Shown here: one piece after another, positions 24,838-33,489 of the stretch | Position numbering within the stretch: the first letter of the stretch is position 1 | Layout: each line of letters opens with the position of its first letter | DNA from: Nitrospira sp. | Lineage (GTDB): Bacteria > Nitrospirota > Nitrospiria > Nitrospirales > Nitrospiraceae | Reading direction: 5' to 3' | Length of the DNA: 53,418 nucleotides | NCBI GenBank assembly: GCA_005116965.1 | Contig: SWDG01000006.1 | Location: 769,477-822,894, forward strand | The notes under the pieces: model-generated | Database searches by the model: none | Told to the model about the DNA's origin: nothing | Seen by the model: the letters and a program-made list of their open reading frames with translations, nothing else | Translations under genes and position numbers: made by a program

Positions 24838-26535
24838 ATGAAGTCTAAGCTCTGGGTTTTCTCTCAAGTTGATCCCATCCAACGCGGCCTCTTATCAAAG
24901 GCCTTGTCGATCTCCTCGGCGACCGCCTCGTTGTTGCTCAATCGGGGTGTGATGAACGTGGACCAGGCGACGGCCTGGATGTCTCCTCTCCGAACTCATG
25001 ATCCTTTCTTAATTCCCGACATGGAACGGGCAGTTGACCGCCTATATCAGGCCATGCAACGTCGTGAAGTCGTTTGTTTTTACGGCGATTACGATGTGGA
25101 TGGCATGTCGGCCACAAGTATTTATCTGTCATTCTTCCGTGGGCTCGGTGCCGAAGTCCGAGCCTATGTTCCTCATCGGCTGCGTGAAGGGTATGGACTG
25201 AATGAGACTGCGGTTCGGACCTTGGCAGAGGAGGGTGCTTCTCTATTGGTGACGTCCGATTGCGGGACCACGTCGCACCATGAAATTCGCCTCGCGAATC
25301 AATTGGGGATCGACGTGGTTGTGACCGATCATCATCAAAGCGATATGGAGATGCCACCTGCGTTGGCGGTGATGAATCCGCATCGGCCCGAAGCGCGGTA
25401 TCCTTTTCACGGGCTCTGTTCCGGAGGTCTGGCGTACAAGGTGGCGCAGGCCTATGAGATGAAATACGGTTCCGGTTCGGTGCCGTTGGAGTCGCTCTTG
25501 GATTTGGTCGCGCTTGCCACGATCGCCGACGTGGTTCCGTTACAAGACGAAAATCGACTATTCGTTCGAGAAGGTCTGGTTCATCTTTCGCGCGGTGCCC
25601 GCTGTGGCCTACGGGCCTTGAAGCAGGTTGCCGGTATTAGTCGTGAGTGCACAGCGGAGACCATCGCGTTTAAACTTGGGCCTCGGCTGAATGCCGCAGG
25701 GCGCTTAGATGACGCGATTAAAGGGGTCAGACTTCTGACGACGGAGTCGGAACGGGAAGCGCAAGAGTTGGCTGAAGAGCTTGAACAGTTGAATCGAGCC
25801 CGCCGTGAGCTTGAGGCTGATATTGTGGAGCAAGCAGTTACGCAGGTGGAATCACGGGAGTTGCCGGGCGGTATTGTGCTGTATGCACGAGGGTGGCATC
25901 TCGGGGTCGTTGGCATCGTCGCGGCCCGTATCATGGAACGGTTTCATCGTCCGACGGTCGTTATTGCCGTGAATGAAGACGGTATTGGGAAGGGGTCGGC
26001 TCGGACTGTGCCAGGGTTCGACCTCTATCAAGCATTAGCCGGTTGTCGAGACCTCCTCATGGCGTTCGGTGGCCATCCCAGCGCGGCTGGGGTTACGATC
26101 CAAGAGGGGCGGTTGCCTGAATTTGCCGAACGCTTTTCCGCAACGGCCGAGACGTGGATGCGGAATACTCACAGCGTTCCCATGCTGCATCTGGATTCTG
26201 AGCTGCGCTTGGCCGAGGTCACGCTACAGCTGATTCGTGAAATCGGGACGCTACATCCATTCGGCGCGGGGAATCCCGAGCCAACGTTCGCTGTCCGAGG
26301 GCTGAACGTTCTCAATGCTCGCGTGGTCGGAGAGAAACATTTGAAGATGACTGTTCGGCAGGCTGGATCTCTGCCGTTTGATAGTATTGGATTTGGGATG
26401 AAGTCCCTGGAAGATCGTGGATTGTCCCTGAAGACGCCTATCGATGTGGCCTTTACCCCAGAACTAAATCACTGGAACGGCCAGGATCGGATTCAGTTGC
26501 GTATCCGAGACATACGAGCGGCAGGGGGCGAATAG
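24838..26535 (+). CDS. recJ: Single-stranded-DNA-specific exonuclease RecJ
   Basis: ATG 24838 is chosen because AAAGGAG ends 6 bases upstream; this gives 565 residues, the usual RecJ size. Phosphoesterase motifs are present: VCFYGDYDVDGMSATSIY (DxD), LVTSDCGTT, and VVTDHHQSD (DHH). The DHHA1 segment is LMAFGGHPSAAGVT, followed by the C-terminal OB-type domain (LHPFGAGNPEPTFAVRGL). RecJ degrades 5'-ended single-stranded DNA in recombination and mismatch/base excision repair. It is separated by 3 bases from the downstream (p)ppGpp synthetase gene, so they form an operon. Confidence 0.95.
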   Translation: MKSKLWVFSQVDPIQRGLLSKALSISSATASLLLNRGVMNVDQATAWMSPLRTHDPFLIPDMERAVDRLYQAMQRREVVCFYGDYDVDGMSATSIYLSFFRGLGAEVRAYVPHRLREGYGLNETAVRTLAEEGASLLVTSDCGTTSHHEIRLANQLGIDVVVTDHHQSDMEMPPALAVMNPHRPEARYPFHGLCSGGLAYKVAQAYEMKYGSGSVPLESLLDLVALATIADVVPLQDENRLFVREGLVHLSRGARCGLRALKQVAGISRECTAETIAFKLGPRLNAAGRLDDAIKGVRLLTTESEREAQELAEELEQLNRARRELEADIVEQAVTQVESRELPGGIVLYARGWHLGVVGIVAARIMERFHRPTVVIAVNEDGIGKGSARTVPGFDLYQALAGCRDLLMAFGGHPSAAGVTIQEGRLPEFAERFSATAETWMRNTHSVPMLHLDSELRLAEVTLQLIREIGTLHPFGAGNPEPTFAVRGLNVLNARVVGEKHLKMTVRQAGSLPFDSIGFGMKSLEDRGLSLKTPIDVAFTPELNHWNGQDRIQLRIRDIRAAGGE

Positions 26536-26538
26536 CCG

Positions 26539-28719
26539 ATGAAGTATGAAACGGTGACCGATATCGATCAGTTGCTGGATCGTCTGCAAGCCTATCAGCC
26601 GGACGCTGATCTCGGCATGGTGCGAAAGGCCTATGCGTTTTCGGTGAAGGCGCATGAAGGACAAATGCGTCACTCCGGAGAACCCTATGTGAAGCACCCC
26701 GTCGCGGTGGCCGGCGTCTTGACCTCTCTGAAAACCGACGTGACGGCGATTGTGGCCGGGCTTCTGCACGATACGCTGGAAGATACGGTAGCCACGGCCG
26801 ATGAGCTACAGCGTGAATTCGGAAAGGAAGTGGTCCATCTCGTCGACGGAGTGACGAAGATCGGGAAAATTACGTTTCGCAGTTCGGAGGAAAAGCAGGC
26901 GGAAAACTTCCGCAAAATGGTGCTCTCGATGGCGGATGACATTCGCGTCGTGATCATCAAATTGGCCGATCGGCTCCATAATATGCGAACCCTTGAGCAT
27001 CTCAAAGAAAGCAAACGGCAGGAAATCGCACAAGAGACGTTGGAGATTTATGCCCCTTTGGCCAACCGTATCGGAATCGGGTGGGTGAAGAACGAGCTGG
27101 AAGATTTGTGTCTGAAGCACCTCAAGCCGGAGGCCTACGAAACCCTACGCGTGTCCGTGGCGAAACGCGACGAAGACCGGCAGCAGTATATCCAGGAGGT
27201 ACAAGCCCTTGTTGAGAAGGCGCTGGCGGAGAATGGGTTGGTCGGAGCCGTGGACGGAAGGCCGAAGCACCTCTACGGCATCTATCAAAAGATGAAGAAG
27301 CAATCGATCTCGTTCGGAGAGGTCTACGATCTCACCGCCTTGCGAATCATTACTGATACGAAGATGAATTGCTACGCGCTCCTGGGCGTCATTCATTCGT
27401 TGTGGCGGCCGCTGCCTGGCCGCTTCAAAGATTACATCGCGATCCCCAAATCGAATCTCTATCAATCTCTCCATACGACCGTGGTCGGGCCGAAGGGCGA
27501 GCACGTAGAGTTTCAGATCCGCACGGAAGACATGCATCGTGTCGCCGAGTACGGAATCGCAGCGCATTGGAAGTATAAAGAGCAGGGGCGTCTGCAGGAT
27601 AAAGACAGCAAAGCCTTTGGATGGCTCAGACAGTTCATCGAATGGCAAACGGATCTGCCTGATAATCGTCAATTTATGGATTCCGTGAAACTTGAGTTGT
27701 TTCACGACGTGGTCTATGTCTTTACTCCGAAGGGAATCGTCAAAGAACTGCCGAAAGGGGCTACGCCGGTAGATTTTGCGTATGCGATTCACACGGAAGT
27801 CGGTGATCATTGTGTCGGCGCCAAGGTCAATGGAAAGATCGTTCCACTGAGGCACGAGGTGACGAGTGGTGACACGATCGAAATTCTGACCTCCTCCAAC
27901 CAGACTCCGCACAGGGATTGGCTCAAGTTCGTACGGACCTCACGGGCCAAAACCAAGATTAAACATTGGATCAAGATAGAGGAACAGAAGCGGAGTTTGG
28001 AAATCGGGTGGCGTTTGCTTGAGGCAGAGATTCGTCGGCATGGGTTGCCCCCCTCGCAGGTCTTCAAGTCGGATGCGCTGCTCGATGTCGCCAAACAGGA
28101 AGGCTACGCCACGGTTGACGAGTTGGCCGCGGCGGTGGGATTCGGCCACGTTGCGACGGCTCAAGTCGTCGGACGGTTGGTGGCTCCGACATCGGCGGGA
28201 ACGTCCATTCAACCCGATCCGGTCAGCGTTCCCAAAGTCGTCGGTACGAGAGGAGCAGAGCCGGGTGTCCAAGTCAAGGGTGGCCGCGATCTGTTGATGC
28301 AACTGTCGCGGTGCTGCAATCCCGTTCCCGGAGACAAGATCTTGGGATACATCACGCGTGGAAGGGGCCTCACGATCCATTCGGTTGATTGTCCTAACCT
28401 CGAAGCCTTGGACTATGATCGAGAGCGTCTGGTGGTGGTGGAGTGGGATACGGCCACGTCGAGTCAACACGCGGTCAAAATCGCGGTCATCGCGGAGGAT
28501 AAGACGGGAGTGCTGGCGAATGTGTCATCGGCGATCGCTGAATGTAATGCGAATATCAGCCGTGCCGAGATCATCACCAGAGAAGATCGGAAGGCCGAGT
28601 TGGATTTCGTGGTCGAGATTGCCGACACGAGTCATCTCAACCGAGTGCTCAAAGCCGTTGAACGTGTGGAGGGTGTCTTGACGGCCAGGCGGCTGAGGTC
28701 TTGGCGCGAAAAATCATGA
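26539..28719 (+). CDS. rel: Bifunctional (p)ppGpp synthetase/hydrolase (RelA/SpoT)
   Basis: A 726-residue protein with the full RSH layout: an HD hydrolase domain (residues ~50-150; VKHPVAVAGVL, GLLHDTLEDT, KLADRLHNMRTL), a synthetase domain (~240-350; GEVYDLTALRIIT, YIAIPKSNLYQSLHTTV, EFQIRTEDMHRVAEYG), TGS (~385-450; VYVFTPKGIVKELPKGATPVDFAY), a linker with SRCCNPVPGD, and a C-terminal ACT domain (~650-720). Both hydrolase motifs (HD and ED) are intact, so it should make and degrade the alarmone. It is the stringent-response regulator and is co-transcribed with recJ. It ends 24 bases before a convergent gene. Confidence 0.95.
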   Translation: MKYETVTDIDQLLDRLQAYQPDADLGMVRKAYAFSVKAHEGQMRHSGEPYVKHPVAVAGVLTSLKTDVTAIVAGLLHDTLEDTVATADELQREFGKEVVHLVDGVTKIGKITFRSSEEKQAENFRKMVLSMADDIRVVIIKLADRLHNMRTLEHLKESKRQEIAQETLEIYAPLANRIGIGWVKNELEDLCLKHLKPEAYETLRVSVAKRDEDRQQYIQEVQALVEKALAENGLVGAVDGRPKHLYGIYQKMKKQSISFGEVYDLTALRIITDTKMNCYALLGVIHSLWRPLPGRFKDYIAIPKSNLYQSLHTTVVGPKGEHVEFQIRTEDMHRVAEYGIAAHWKYKEQGRLQDKDSKAFGWLRQFIEWQTDLPDNRQFMDSVKLELFHDVVYVFTPKGIVKELPKGATPVDFAYAIHTEVGDHCVGAKVNGKIVPLRHEVTSGDTIEILTSSNQTPHRDWLKFVRTSRAKTKIKHWIKIEEQKRSLEIGWRLLEAEIRRHGLPPSQVFKSDALLDVAKQEGYATVDELAAAVGFGHVATAQVVGRLVAPTSAGTSIQPDPVSVPKVVGTRGAEPGVQVKGGRDLLMQLSRCCNPVPGDKILGYITRGRGLTIHSVDCPNLEALDYDRERLVVVEWDTATSSQHAVKIAVIAEDKTGVLANVSSAIAECNANISRAEIITREDRKAELDFVVEIADTSHLNRVLKAVERVEGVLTARRLRSWREKS

Positions 28720-28743
28720 TCGATGGTGTTGCGGAGGCAGGCG

Positions 28744-29226
28744 TCAAGGCTGGCCGAACGGCAGTTTCGATCCTTTTTCGATTTTGTACCCGTCAACCGT
28801 CCCGCCCGCGATTTCGAGGACATACATCGCGTCGTCGCTGTTCGGGCGATACTGAGGACAGGAATCATCGCTCTTCGTGCAAATCGGGACATTCCGTTCG
28901 ATATGCGTCACCCGTTGTTTGCCGTCAATCCAAATGAGATCGAGCGCGATCTTGGTATTCTTCATCCAGAAGGTCCAGGCCTGAGGTTGGCTGAAGAAAA
29001 AGAGCATTCCGTGGTCCTTCTTGAGGTGGTCCCGGTACATGAGTCCGATGGAGCGTTTTAGGGGCGTGTCGGCGATTTCGGCCTTGATGGTGGTGCCGGA
29101 AGGAGTGTGAATCGACGCGAGCTCAGCTCCGGCGGCTCTGGCCACCCGCATATCATCGGCTAGTAATCCCCCTGTGATCACGGCAGAGAGCACAAGCCAG
29201 GTAGAAAACCTCCAACGCATCCGCAT
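28744..29226 (-). CDS. DUF192 exported protein
   Basis: A 160-residue protein with an N-terminal signal peptide (WRFSTWLVLSAVITGGLLA). The remainder fits DUF192: TIKAEIADTPLKRSIGLMYRD, HGMLFFFSQPQAWTFWMKNT, IALDLIWIDGKQRV, YVLEIAGGTVDGYKIEKG. Members are small periplasmic beta-barrel proteins of unknown biochemical function. It is convergent with the rel gene and has no partner on its strand. Confidence 0.85.
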   Translation of the reverse strand: MRMRWRFSTWLVLSAVITGGLLADDMRVARAAGAELASIHTPSGTTIKAEIADTPLKRSIGLMYRDHLKKDHGMLFFFSQPQAWTFWMKNTKIALDLIWIDGKQRVTHIERNVPICTKSDDSCPQYRPNSDDAMYVLEIAGGTVDGYKIEKGSKLPFGQP

Positions 29227-29362
29227 ATCGTAATGATCGGTTTTCCCGCAGTCAAGCAGGCTATTTGCTTGAGTTGCTGGCGAGAGGGCATGTGGTTTCC
29301 GTAATCTTGCAATCTTCTCGCCGCTTGTGCCATCCTCGCCTCAGGTTGACTGAGAGGAAACC

Positions 29363-29548
29363 ATGCAAGAAAAGCGTCGAGTGCTCTATAAAAAAGGCGT
29401 GTTCGTCTGTCCTACCTGCCGTCAGTCTTATGTGCAGGAAAAGTGGATCGAGGAGTGGCGGATTCGTTGCCATCGTTGTACCTACCGTGGAACGTTGACG
29501 GAAGTATCAGTTGAAGAGCATATGGAGGAAGAGACCATTCGACGCTAA
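29363..29548 (+). CDS. Small zinc-ribbon protein
   Basis: A 61-residue protein with CPTC ... CHRC (VFVCPTCRQSY, RIRCHRCTYRG), a classic two-knuckle zinc ribbon. It is basic at the N-terminus and acidic at the C-terminus (EEHMEEETIRR). There is no strong Shine-Dalgarno, but the frame and the Cys spacing support a real gene. Function unknown; nucleic-acid or protein binding is possible. It lies 33 bases before the flavodoxin-like gene. Confidence 0.6.
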   Translation: MQEKRRVLYKKGVFVCPTCRQSYVQEKWIEEWRIRCHRCTYRGTLTEVSVEEHMEEETIRR

Positions 29549-29581
29549 CCAGCCGTATGCTTCCATCCTGACCGTAACGCT

Positions 29582-30223
29582 GTGTCATCATACCGAACAT
29601 TCATCTCTCCTTTGATTCAACTCGGGCATGGTTTGGCCCTTGCCCTAACGGTCATCTCTGTTTGCGCCGGCTGCACATCTTGGTCTTGGGCAAACGAGGC
29701 CTCGCCATCAGTGAAGATCCTCGTCACCTACCATTCTCTTTCAGGAAATACCGAACGTATGGCGGAGGCGGTGGTTACCGGAGCACAATCGGTCTCTGGG
29801 GCGCAGGTTCTGTTGAGACGTGTTGGGCAAGTGACTGCGGAAGATCTGCTTTCTGCGGATGCGGTGGTGGTCGGTTCTCCTGTCTATTGGTCGAACATGT
29901 CAGGAGAGGTGAAGACCTTCTTCGATAACTGGCAGTTCAAGTTCGGCGTCTTTCCAGAATTCAAGATGAAAAACAAGGTTGGGGCGGCCTTCGCCACGGG
30001 AGGGCAAATCTCGAGCGGGAAAGAAGTGACGCTGTTGACCATTCTTGCTGCGATGTTGGGAAATCAAATGATTGTGGTGAGTGGCGGCGGCGCGTTTGGG
30101 GCTTCGGCGACCACAGAAGGTGAGAGCCCTGGGATTGATAAGACCGAACTTGCTGAGGCAAAAGCGTTAGGCGTGCGAGTCGCTGAGGTGGCCAGGCTCA
30201 TCAAGGCAGCATCTCCACGTTGA
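29582..30223 (+). CDS. Flavodoxin/WrbA-like lipoprotein
   Basis: The start is GTG 29582 (213 residues). A signal sequence ends in a lipobox-like SVCAGC, unusual for a flavodoxin-fold protein because most are cytoplasmic. The FMN phosphate loop is clear: VTYHSLSGNTERMAEAV. It is followed by VVVGSPVYWSNMSGEVKTFFD and GAAFATGGQISSGKEVTLL, as in WrbA/NADPH:quinone reductases. It may reduce quinones, or serve as an electron carrier, on the periplasmic side if truly exported. If the first ATG-like start were later (near SVKILVTYH), it would be a cytoplasmic flavodoxin, but no later Met is available before the fold. Confidence 0.82.
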   Translation: MSSYRTFISPLIQLGHGLALALTVISVCAGCTSWSWANEASPSVKILVTYHSLSGNTERMAEAVVTGAQSVSGAQVLLRRVGQVTAEDLLSADAVVVGSPVYWSNMSGEVKTFFDNWQFKFGVFPEFKMKNKVGAAFATGGQISSGKEVTLLTILAAMLGNQMIVVSGGGAFGASATTEGESPGIDKTELAEAKALGVRVAEVARLIKAASPR

Positions 30224-30267
30224 GGTGGCCCGTACATATGTGGGGAGAGACCGTGGTGGAGGAACGA

Positions 30268-30465
30268 TTAGCGCTCTACTGAGCTGGTCGAGGCTCCCTG
30301 GACAGCAATCTCGACAAACTCATGGATGTTTTTCGCGCAGCGGCCGCAACAGCCGTTCTGCTTGAGGCCGAACTTCGACTTGAGCTGACAGGGCATCACA
30401 CAGCCTGATCGTCCAGCCTCCCGGACATCTGATTCGGTAATGCCATTGCACAAGCACACGTACAT
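30268..30465 (-). CDS. Bacterioferritin-associated ferredoxin-like [2Fe-2S] protein
   Basis: A 65-residue protein starting MYVCLCNGITESDVREA, with later Cys residues in GCCGRCAKNI. The arrangement CxC...CxxC matches the BFD-like [2Fe-2S] fold. In E. coli, Bfd reduces bacterioferritin to release iron. Two additional Cys (GCVMPC) lie between the motifs. No bacterioferritin gene is adjacent. It is convergent with the flavodoxin-like gene. Confidence 0.85.
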   Translation of the reverse strand: MYVCLCNGITESDVREAGRSGCVMPCQLKSKFGLKQNGCCGRCAKNIHEFVEIAVQGASTSSVER

Positions 30466-30485
30466 GCTATCCTCAAGCGACGATT

Positions 30486-30935
30486 ATGAGAAGCATTCTC
30501 AGTATGCCATGGGACGGGCATGTTGTCAAGCTACGAAAAGGCACGAAGGCGACTGTGCAAGGGGCCACAACTTCAGACTATTTTCCTATCACCGTCCACC
30601 ATTGTTATGTTGGAGACACGCGTACCGTGACGCTCAATGATCCGTTCCTGCCGCCAGTGCTAGGGGATCATATTCCTGTGCGGCTCGCCAGGATTGATAC
30701 GCCGGAACTGAAAGGCGACTGCGCCGCTGAGCGGGCACTCGCGATTCAAGCGCGGGATTTTCTTGTGGCATAACTGGCAACTGCAGTGGGCGTCGATCTC
30801 CATTCACCCGCACGGGATAAATACTTCCGCCTCAACGGTCGCCTCCTCGCTGAGGGCCAAGACCTCTCACAAGCCCTCATCACCGCCAAACTCGCGCGCC
30901 TCTATGCCGGCGGCAAGAAACTGCCGTTCTGTTAG
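30486..30935 (+). pseudogene. Staphylococcal-nuclease-like protein broken by an in-frame stop
   Basis: The frame from ATG 30486 runs 95 codons to TAA at 30771-30773. It then continues in the same frame with homologous sequence to TAG 30933-30935. Before the stop: CYVGDTRTVTLN, IPVRLARIDTPELKGDC, ERALAIQARDFLVA. After it: LATAVGVDLHSPARDKYFRL, LSQALITAKLARLYAGGKK. Together these give the usual thermonuclease (SNase)-like layout of about 149 residues. The TAA replaces one sense codon with no frameshift, so this is a recent nonsense mutation, a readthrough site or a sequencing error. The usual DGDTF motif is altered to VGDTR, which argues for decay. Confidence 0.7.
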
Positions 30936-31095
30936 GTGAGGCGCCTTACATATGCCCGGTGACCGGCAGGTCTCGACCCAAAGCAGAAGTACATGACCGA
31001 CCGCTATCAGGGGGTAAATCCGATGAGGATATCTATATCTGGGCCAGCACCGCCGGACTTGATCAATGCCAGGTCTAGAAATCTTCGGTAGTAGG

Positions 31096-31263
31096 TCAGT
31101 TTGCTTTTTTCGACCTAGGATCAACATCCCTAGGATCTCTTTCATAGCTGCATTTAATACAAACAAGCTTGGCTCCGCCTTTCGTGCCGTAATCTGAGTT
31201 TAGCGGTGAAGTCCGGATTGGCAGCTTCATTTCGCCTTTGCATTTTGGGCATTGCGTGTCCAT
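31096..31263 (-). CDS. Small Cys-rich zinc-ribbon protein
   Basis: The start is ATG 31263, because GGAGGTGA lies 7-10 bases upstream; this gives 55 residues (MDTQCPKCKGEMKLPIRTS and onward). Two CxxC knuckles (CPKC and CIKC) indicate a zinc ribbon. Nothing else is recognisable. It lies in a decayed stretch between the nuclease pseudogene and a lipoprotein gene. Confidence 0.55.
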   Translation of the reverse strand: MDTQCPKCKGEMKLPIRTSPLNSDYGTKGGAKLVCIKCSYERDPRDVDPRSKKAN

Positions 31264-31430
31264 GTCACGTTCACCTCCGGTGTTCGCTTTTTGCACCATG
31301 TCTAAAAGTTACGTGATCGCTTACGCATGGGCAAGAAATTGTCGATTTCAACCTGCCCCACTACCGAGCAGAGCGTAAAATAAATGGATTACTAGGGGGT
31401 ACCTCTGCGTGGTGCTATAGTTAGTTTGCT

Positions 31431-31931
31431 ATGCTCTCAGGTCCTCTAAAACTCTTCTGGCTTCTTGTTCTGTTCTGGTACTTACCCGGTTGTGCCTTAT
31501 GGCAAGCTATAGAGGTGGACCGAGAGGTGGACCGTGCTATTGCTGAGTTTCATGCTCGCTCATCCCAGGTCAAGTTAGGAGACTCTAAAGAAAAGGTCAT
31601 GATGATTTTACAGCCTGCCCAGGAAGCAGTCCCGGCGAATTACCGTAGGCCATCCGAAACCTTCATGGCCGATAGGCGATCTGCGGGGAAAAGCATTGTG
31701 GAGATCTATTATTTCAGGTCTGCCAGGATACCGGACGGTTTAAACACAGACGATGAATTTACGCCGTATGTCTTTCGAGATGGTTCCTTAGAAGCCATAG
31801 GGTGGACGTCGCTCGGGGGAGCTAAGAATGTTGCAAAGCCGTCACAAACCACCCAACCCACCGTGATTCGATCGTCAGCGCCAAAACCCACCACCTGCTA
31901 TCACTTCGGAAATATGACGCAGTGTGATTGA
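31431..31931 (+). CDS. Small lipoprotein, possibly SmpA/BamE-like
   Basis: A 166-residue protein with a signal peptide and lipobox (LFWLLVLFWYLPGC, Cys21). A VKLGDSKEKVMMILQPAQ segment recalls the (I/V)xxGxsxxeVxxlLGxP motif of SmpA/OmlA and similar outer-membrane-associated lipoproteins. The C-terminus is Thr/Pro-rich and ends with a Cys pair (TTCYHFGNMTQCD). No Shine-Dalgarno was seen. Function unknown. Confidence 0.6.
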   Translation: MLSGPLKLFWLLVLFWYLPGCALWQAIEVDREVDRAIAEFHARSSQVKLGDSKEKVMMILQPAQEAVPANYRRPSETFMADRRSAGKSIVEIYYFRSARIPDGLNTDDEFTPYVFRDGSLEAIGWTSLGGAKNVAKPSQTTQPTVIRSSAPKPTTCYHFGNMTQCD

Positions 31932-32000
31932 CTTGTTCCCAACAACAATCCCCATAGCATTTAACGGATCGGCTTAAATTAAATATAGATAGGCCTGTTA

Positions 32001-32561
32001 ATGACCGAACGCGACGCCACTCTCAGGATGGTCGGGGAAACAATGCTTGCCTTACAAAAGGTCGAGCAGTTTCTCGCCGCCGTGCTTATGTACATGGCGA
32101 CACCTGCCGAAACCAACGGAAAGCTCGCCAAGGCGCTCCTGCGAGATAAGAACACCCTCGGCCAGCTCTTGGACCATTTCGGCAAACGTACAGAACTGCC
32201 GCCCGACTTCGCTTCAGTCTTCGAGACTCTGCTCCAAGATCGCAACGTCTTCATACATAACCTCTTCATGCAGCCGTGGTTTGACTTGAACACGCCAGAA
32301 GGCTGCGTCAGATTGGAAGATTTCATGTGCACGTTGCGAAGTAGAGCATTAATCGCGGTAAAGGTAATGGTGGCTTCGCTCAGACCAAAGGAGACTGATG
32401 CGCCAAGATCATCTGAGACCCAGTCTTACATTGACAGCGTCTTTCAGCGAATCGATGAAACTGCCCACACTGAAGTCAAAGCGCACCTCTCGGATCAGTA
32501 CATCGACAAAGTACGTGAGGACACGATTGCTAGCTTTTCCGTCAAGCGTAGAGAGGCCTAA
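32001..32561 (+). CDS. Hypothetical helical protein with HEPN-like RNVFIH motif
   Basis: A 186-residue, mostly helical protein. A helix ending in LLQDRNVFIHNLF contains R-x4-H, which fits the Rx4-6H signature of HEPN-domain RNases and related nucleic-acid-binding folds. The N-terminal region (LQKVEQFLAAVLMYMA) could be the first HEPN helix. No partner nucleotidyltransferase or antitoxin is adjacent. The family is not recognised, so this is motif-level evidence only. Confidence 0.5.
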   Translation: MTERDATLRMVGETMLALQKVEQFLAAVLMYMATPAETNGKLAKALLRDKNTLGQLLDHFGKRTELPPDFASVFETLLQDRNVFIHNLFMQPWFDLNTPEGCVRLEDFMCTLRSRALIAVKVMVASLRPKETDAPRSSETQSYIDSVFQRIDETAHTEVKAHLSDQYIDKVREDTIASFSVKRREA

Positions 32562-32574
32562 CCCCTATTGCACC

Positions 32575-32625
32575 GGACCGCTTTCTGGCGGTGCGATCTC
32601 GGTGCCGAACTTCCGCACTTGGCCG
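32575..32625. repeat. Remnant repeat, copy A
   Basis: 51 bases beginning GGACCGCTTTCTGGCGGTGC are about 84% identical to 34009-34059. On the minus strand both copies read VRKFGTEIAPP or RRKFGAEIAPP followed by an early stop. They probably derive from the 3' end of the same lost gene. Confidence 0.45.
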
Positions 32626-32817
32626 TCTTCGACCATCGGTATCCGATTTAAAGCAGACGTACACGGCGTCATTTGCTCTGATCTGACCGATTAGTCCGTT
32701 ATCCCGGCTGCTCCCCAATCCGCTGCCGGTCTCAATGTCTTCAGTGACATCCGGAATTGTGTGGGGCGTTGATGGGGCAGGCATGGGCGGAGATTCTAGC
32801 AGACCTGAGTGTACGGG

Positions 32818-33489
32818 TTACGATAGGCCTTGTTCGACCAACCCATTCTCAATCGTGACGCCCATTCGTTCTATCAGCCGAGTGAGTAATGTGAAATGGG
32901 CACGCGAGTCAGTCGCAACGGCCAGCTGTTCAGCCGTCGCCAGTTGTAGTGTATACACCAGTGAGGCGGAGGTTTTCAGGAGGGCCAGGCCATAGTCGAA
33001 GAGATCCGCTTCTCTGCCGATGAGCCGTCGCCGGCTGAGTTGACGGATACCGGCCACCGTCAAGGGAGTCGTCTCGAACGACACATCCTTCAGACGAACC
33101 AACAAGGTCTGCTCGGCTGGGCCATCGTTGTGACGCCCCGTGATATCTGTGCCGTCGAACAGGCCGCGTTGGAATCGGCGATTCTCCACCAGTGCGCGAT
33201 GAAAGAGCCCACGCCACGTTGAATCTGTGAGATCACGATCCACGGCGATGCAGGTGTCCGGCTTGAGCGGTCCGCTGACGTTGTACCCCTGCACCAGTCG
33301 CTTGCTTGCCAGGAGGTCGGGGAAGGCATCTCCCATACGGTCGGGAAAGGCCATTGTCCCGCAGAAAAGACTGACTTGTATGGCCATATAGTCCCGGAAA
33401 TGCACCTGCTGATACCGCTCCAGCAGCCACTGCAAGGTGCGCTCGTGGCATAGATGGAACGGATAAAATATGACGCCGGATCGTGTCAT
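32818..33489 (-). CDS. Hypothetical protein
   Basis: A 223-residue protein of unknown family. The N-terminus (SGVIFYPFHLCHERTLQWLL) and DYMAIQVSLFCGTMAFPDRM are the most conserved-looking parts. The middle is rich in charged helices and the C-terminus repeats Leu-rich helices (LATAEQLAVATD). There is no signal peptide and no metal motif beyond HLCHE. It stands alone in a decayed region, so it may be a relic or a lineage-specific gene. Confidence 0.6.
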   Translation of the reverse strand: MTRSGVIFYPFHLCHERTLQWLLERYQQVHFRDYMAIQVSLFCGTMAFPDRMGDAFPDLLASKRLVQGYNVSGPLKPDTCIAVDRDLTDSTWRGLFHRALVENRRFQRGLFDGTDITGRHNDGPAEQTLLVRLKDVSFETTPLTVAGIRQLSRRRLIGREADLFDYGLALLKTSASLVYTLQLATAEQLAVATDSRAHFTLLTRLIERMGVTIENGLVEQGLS

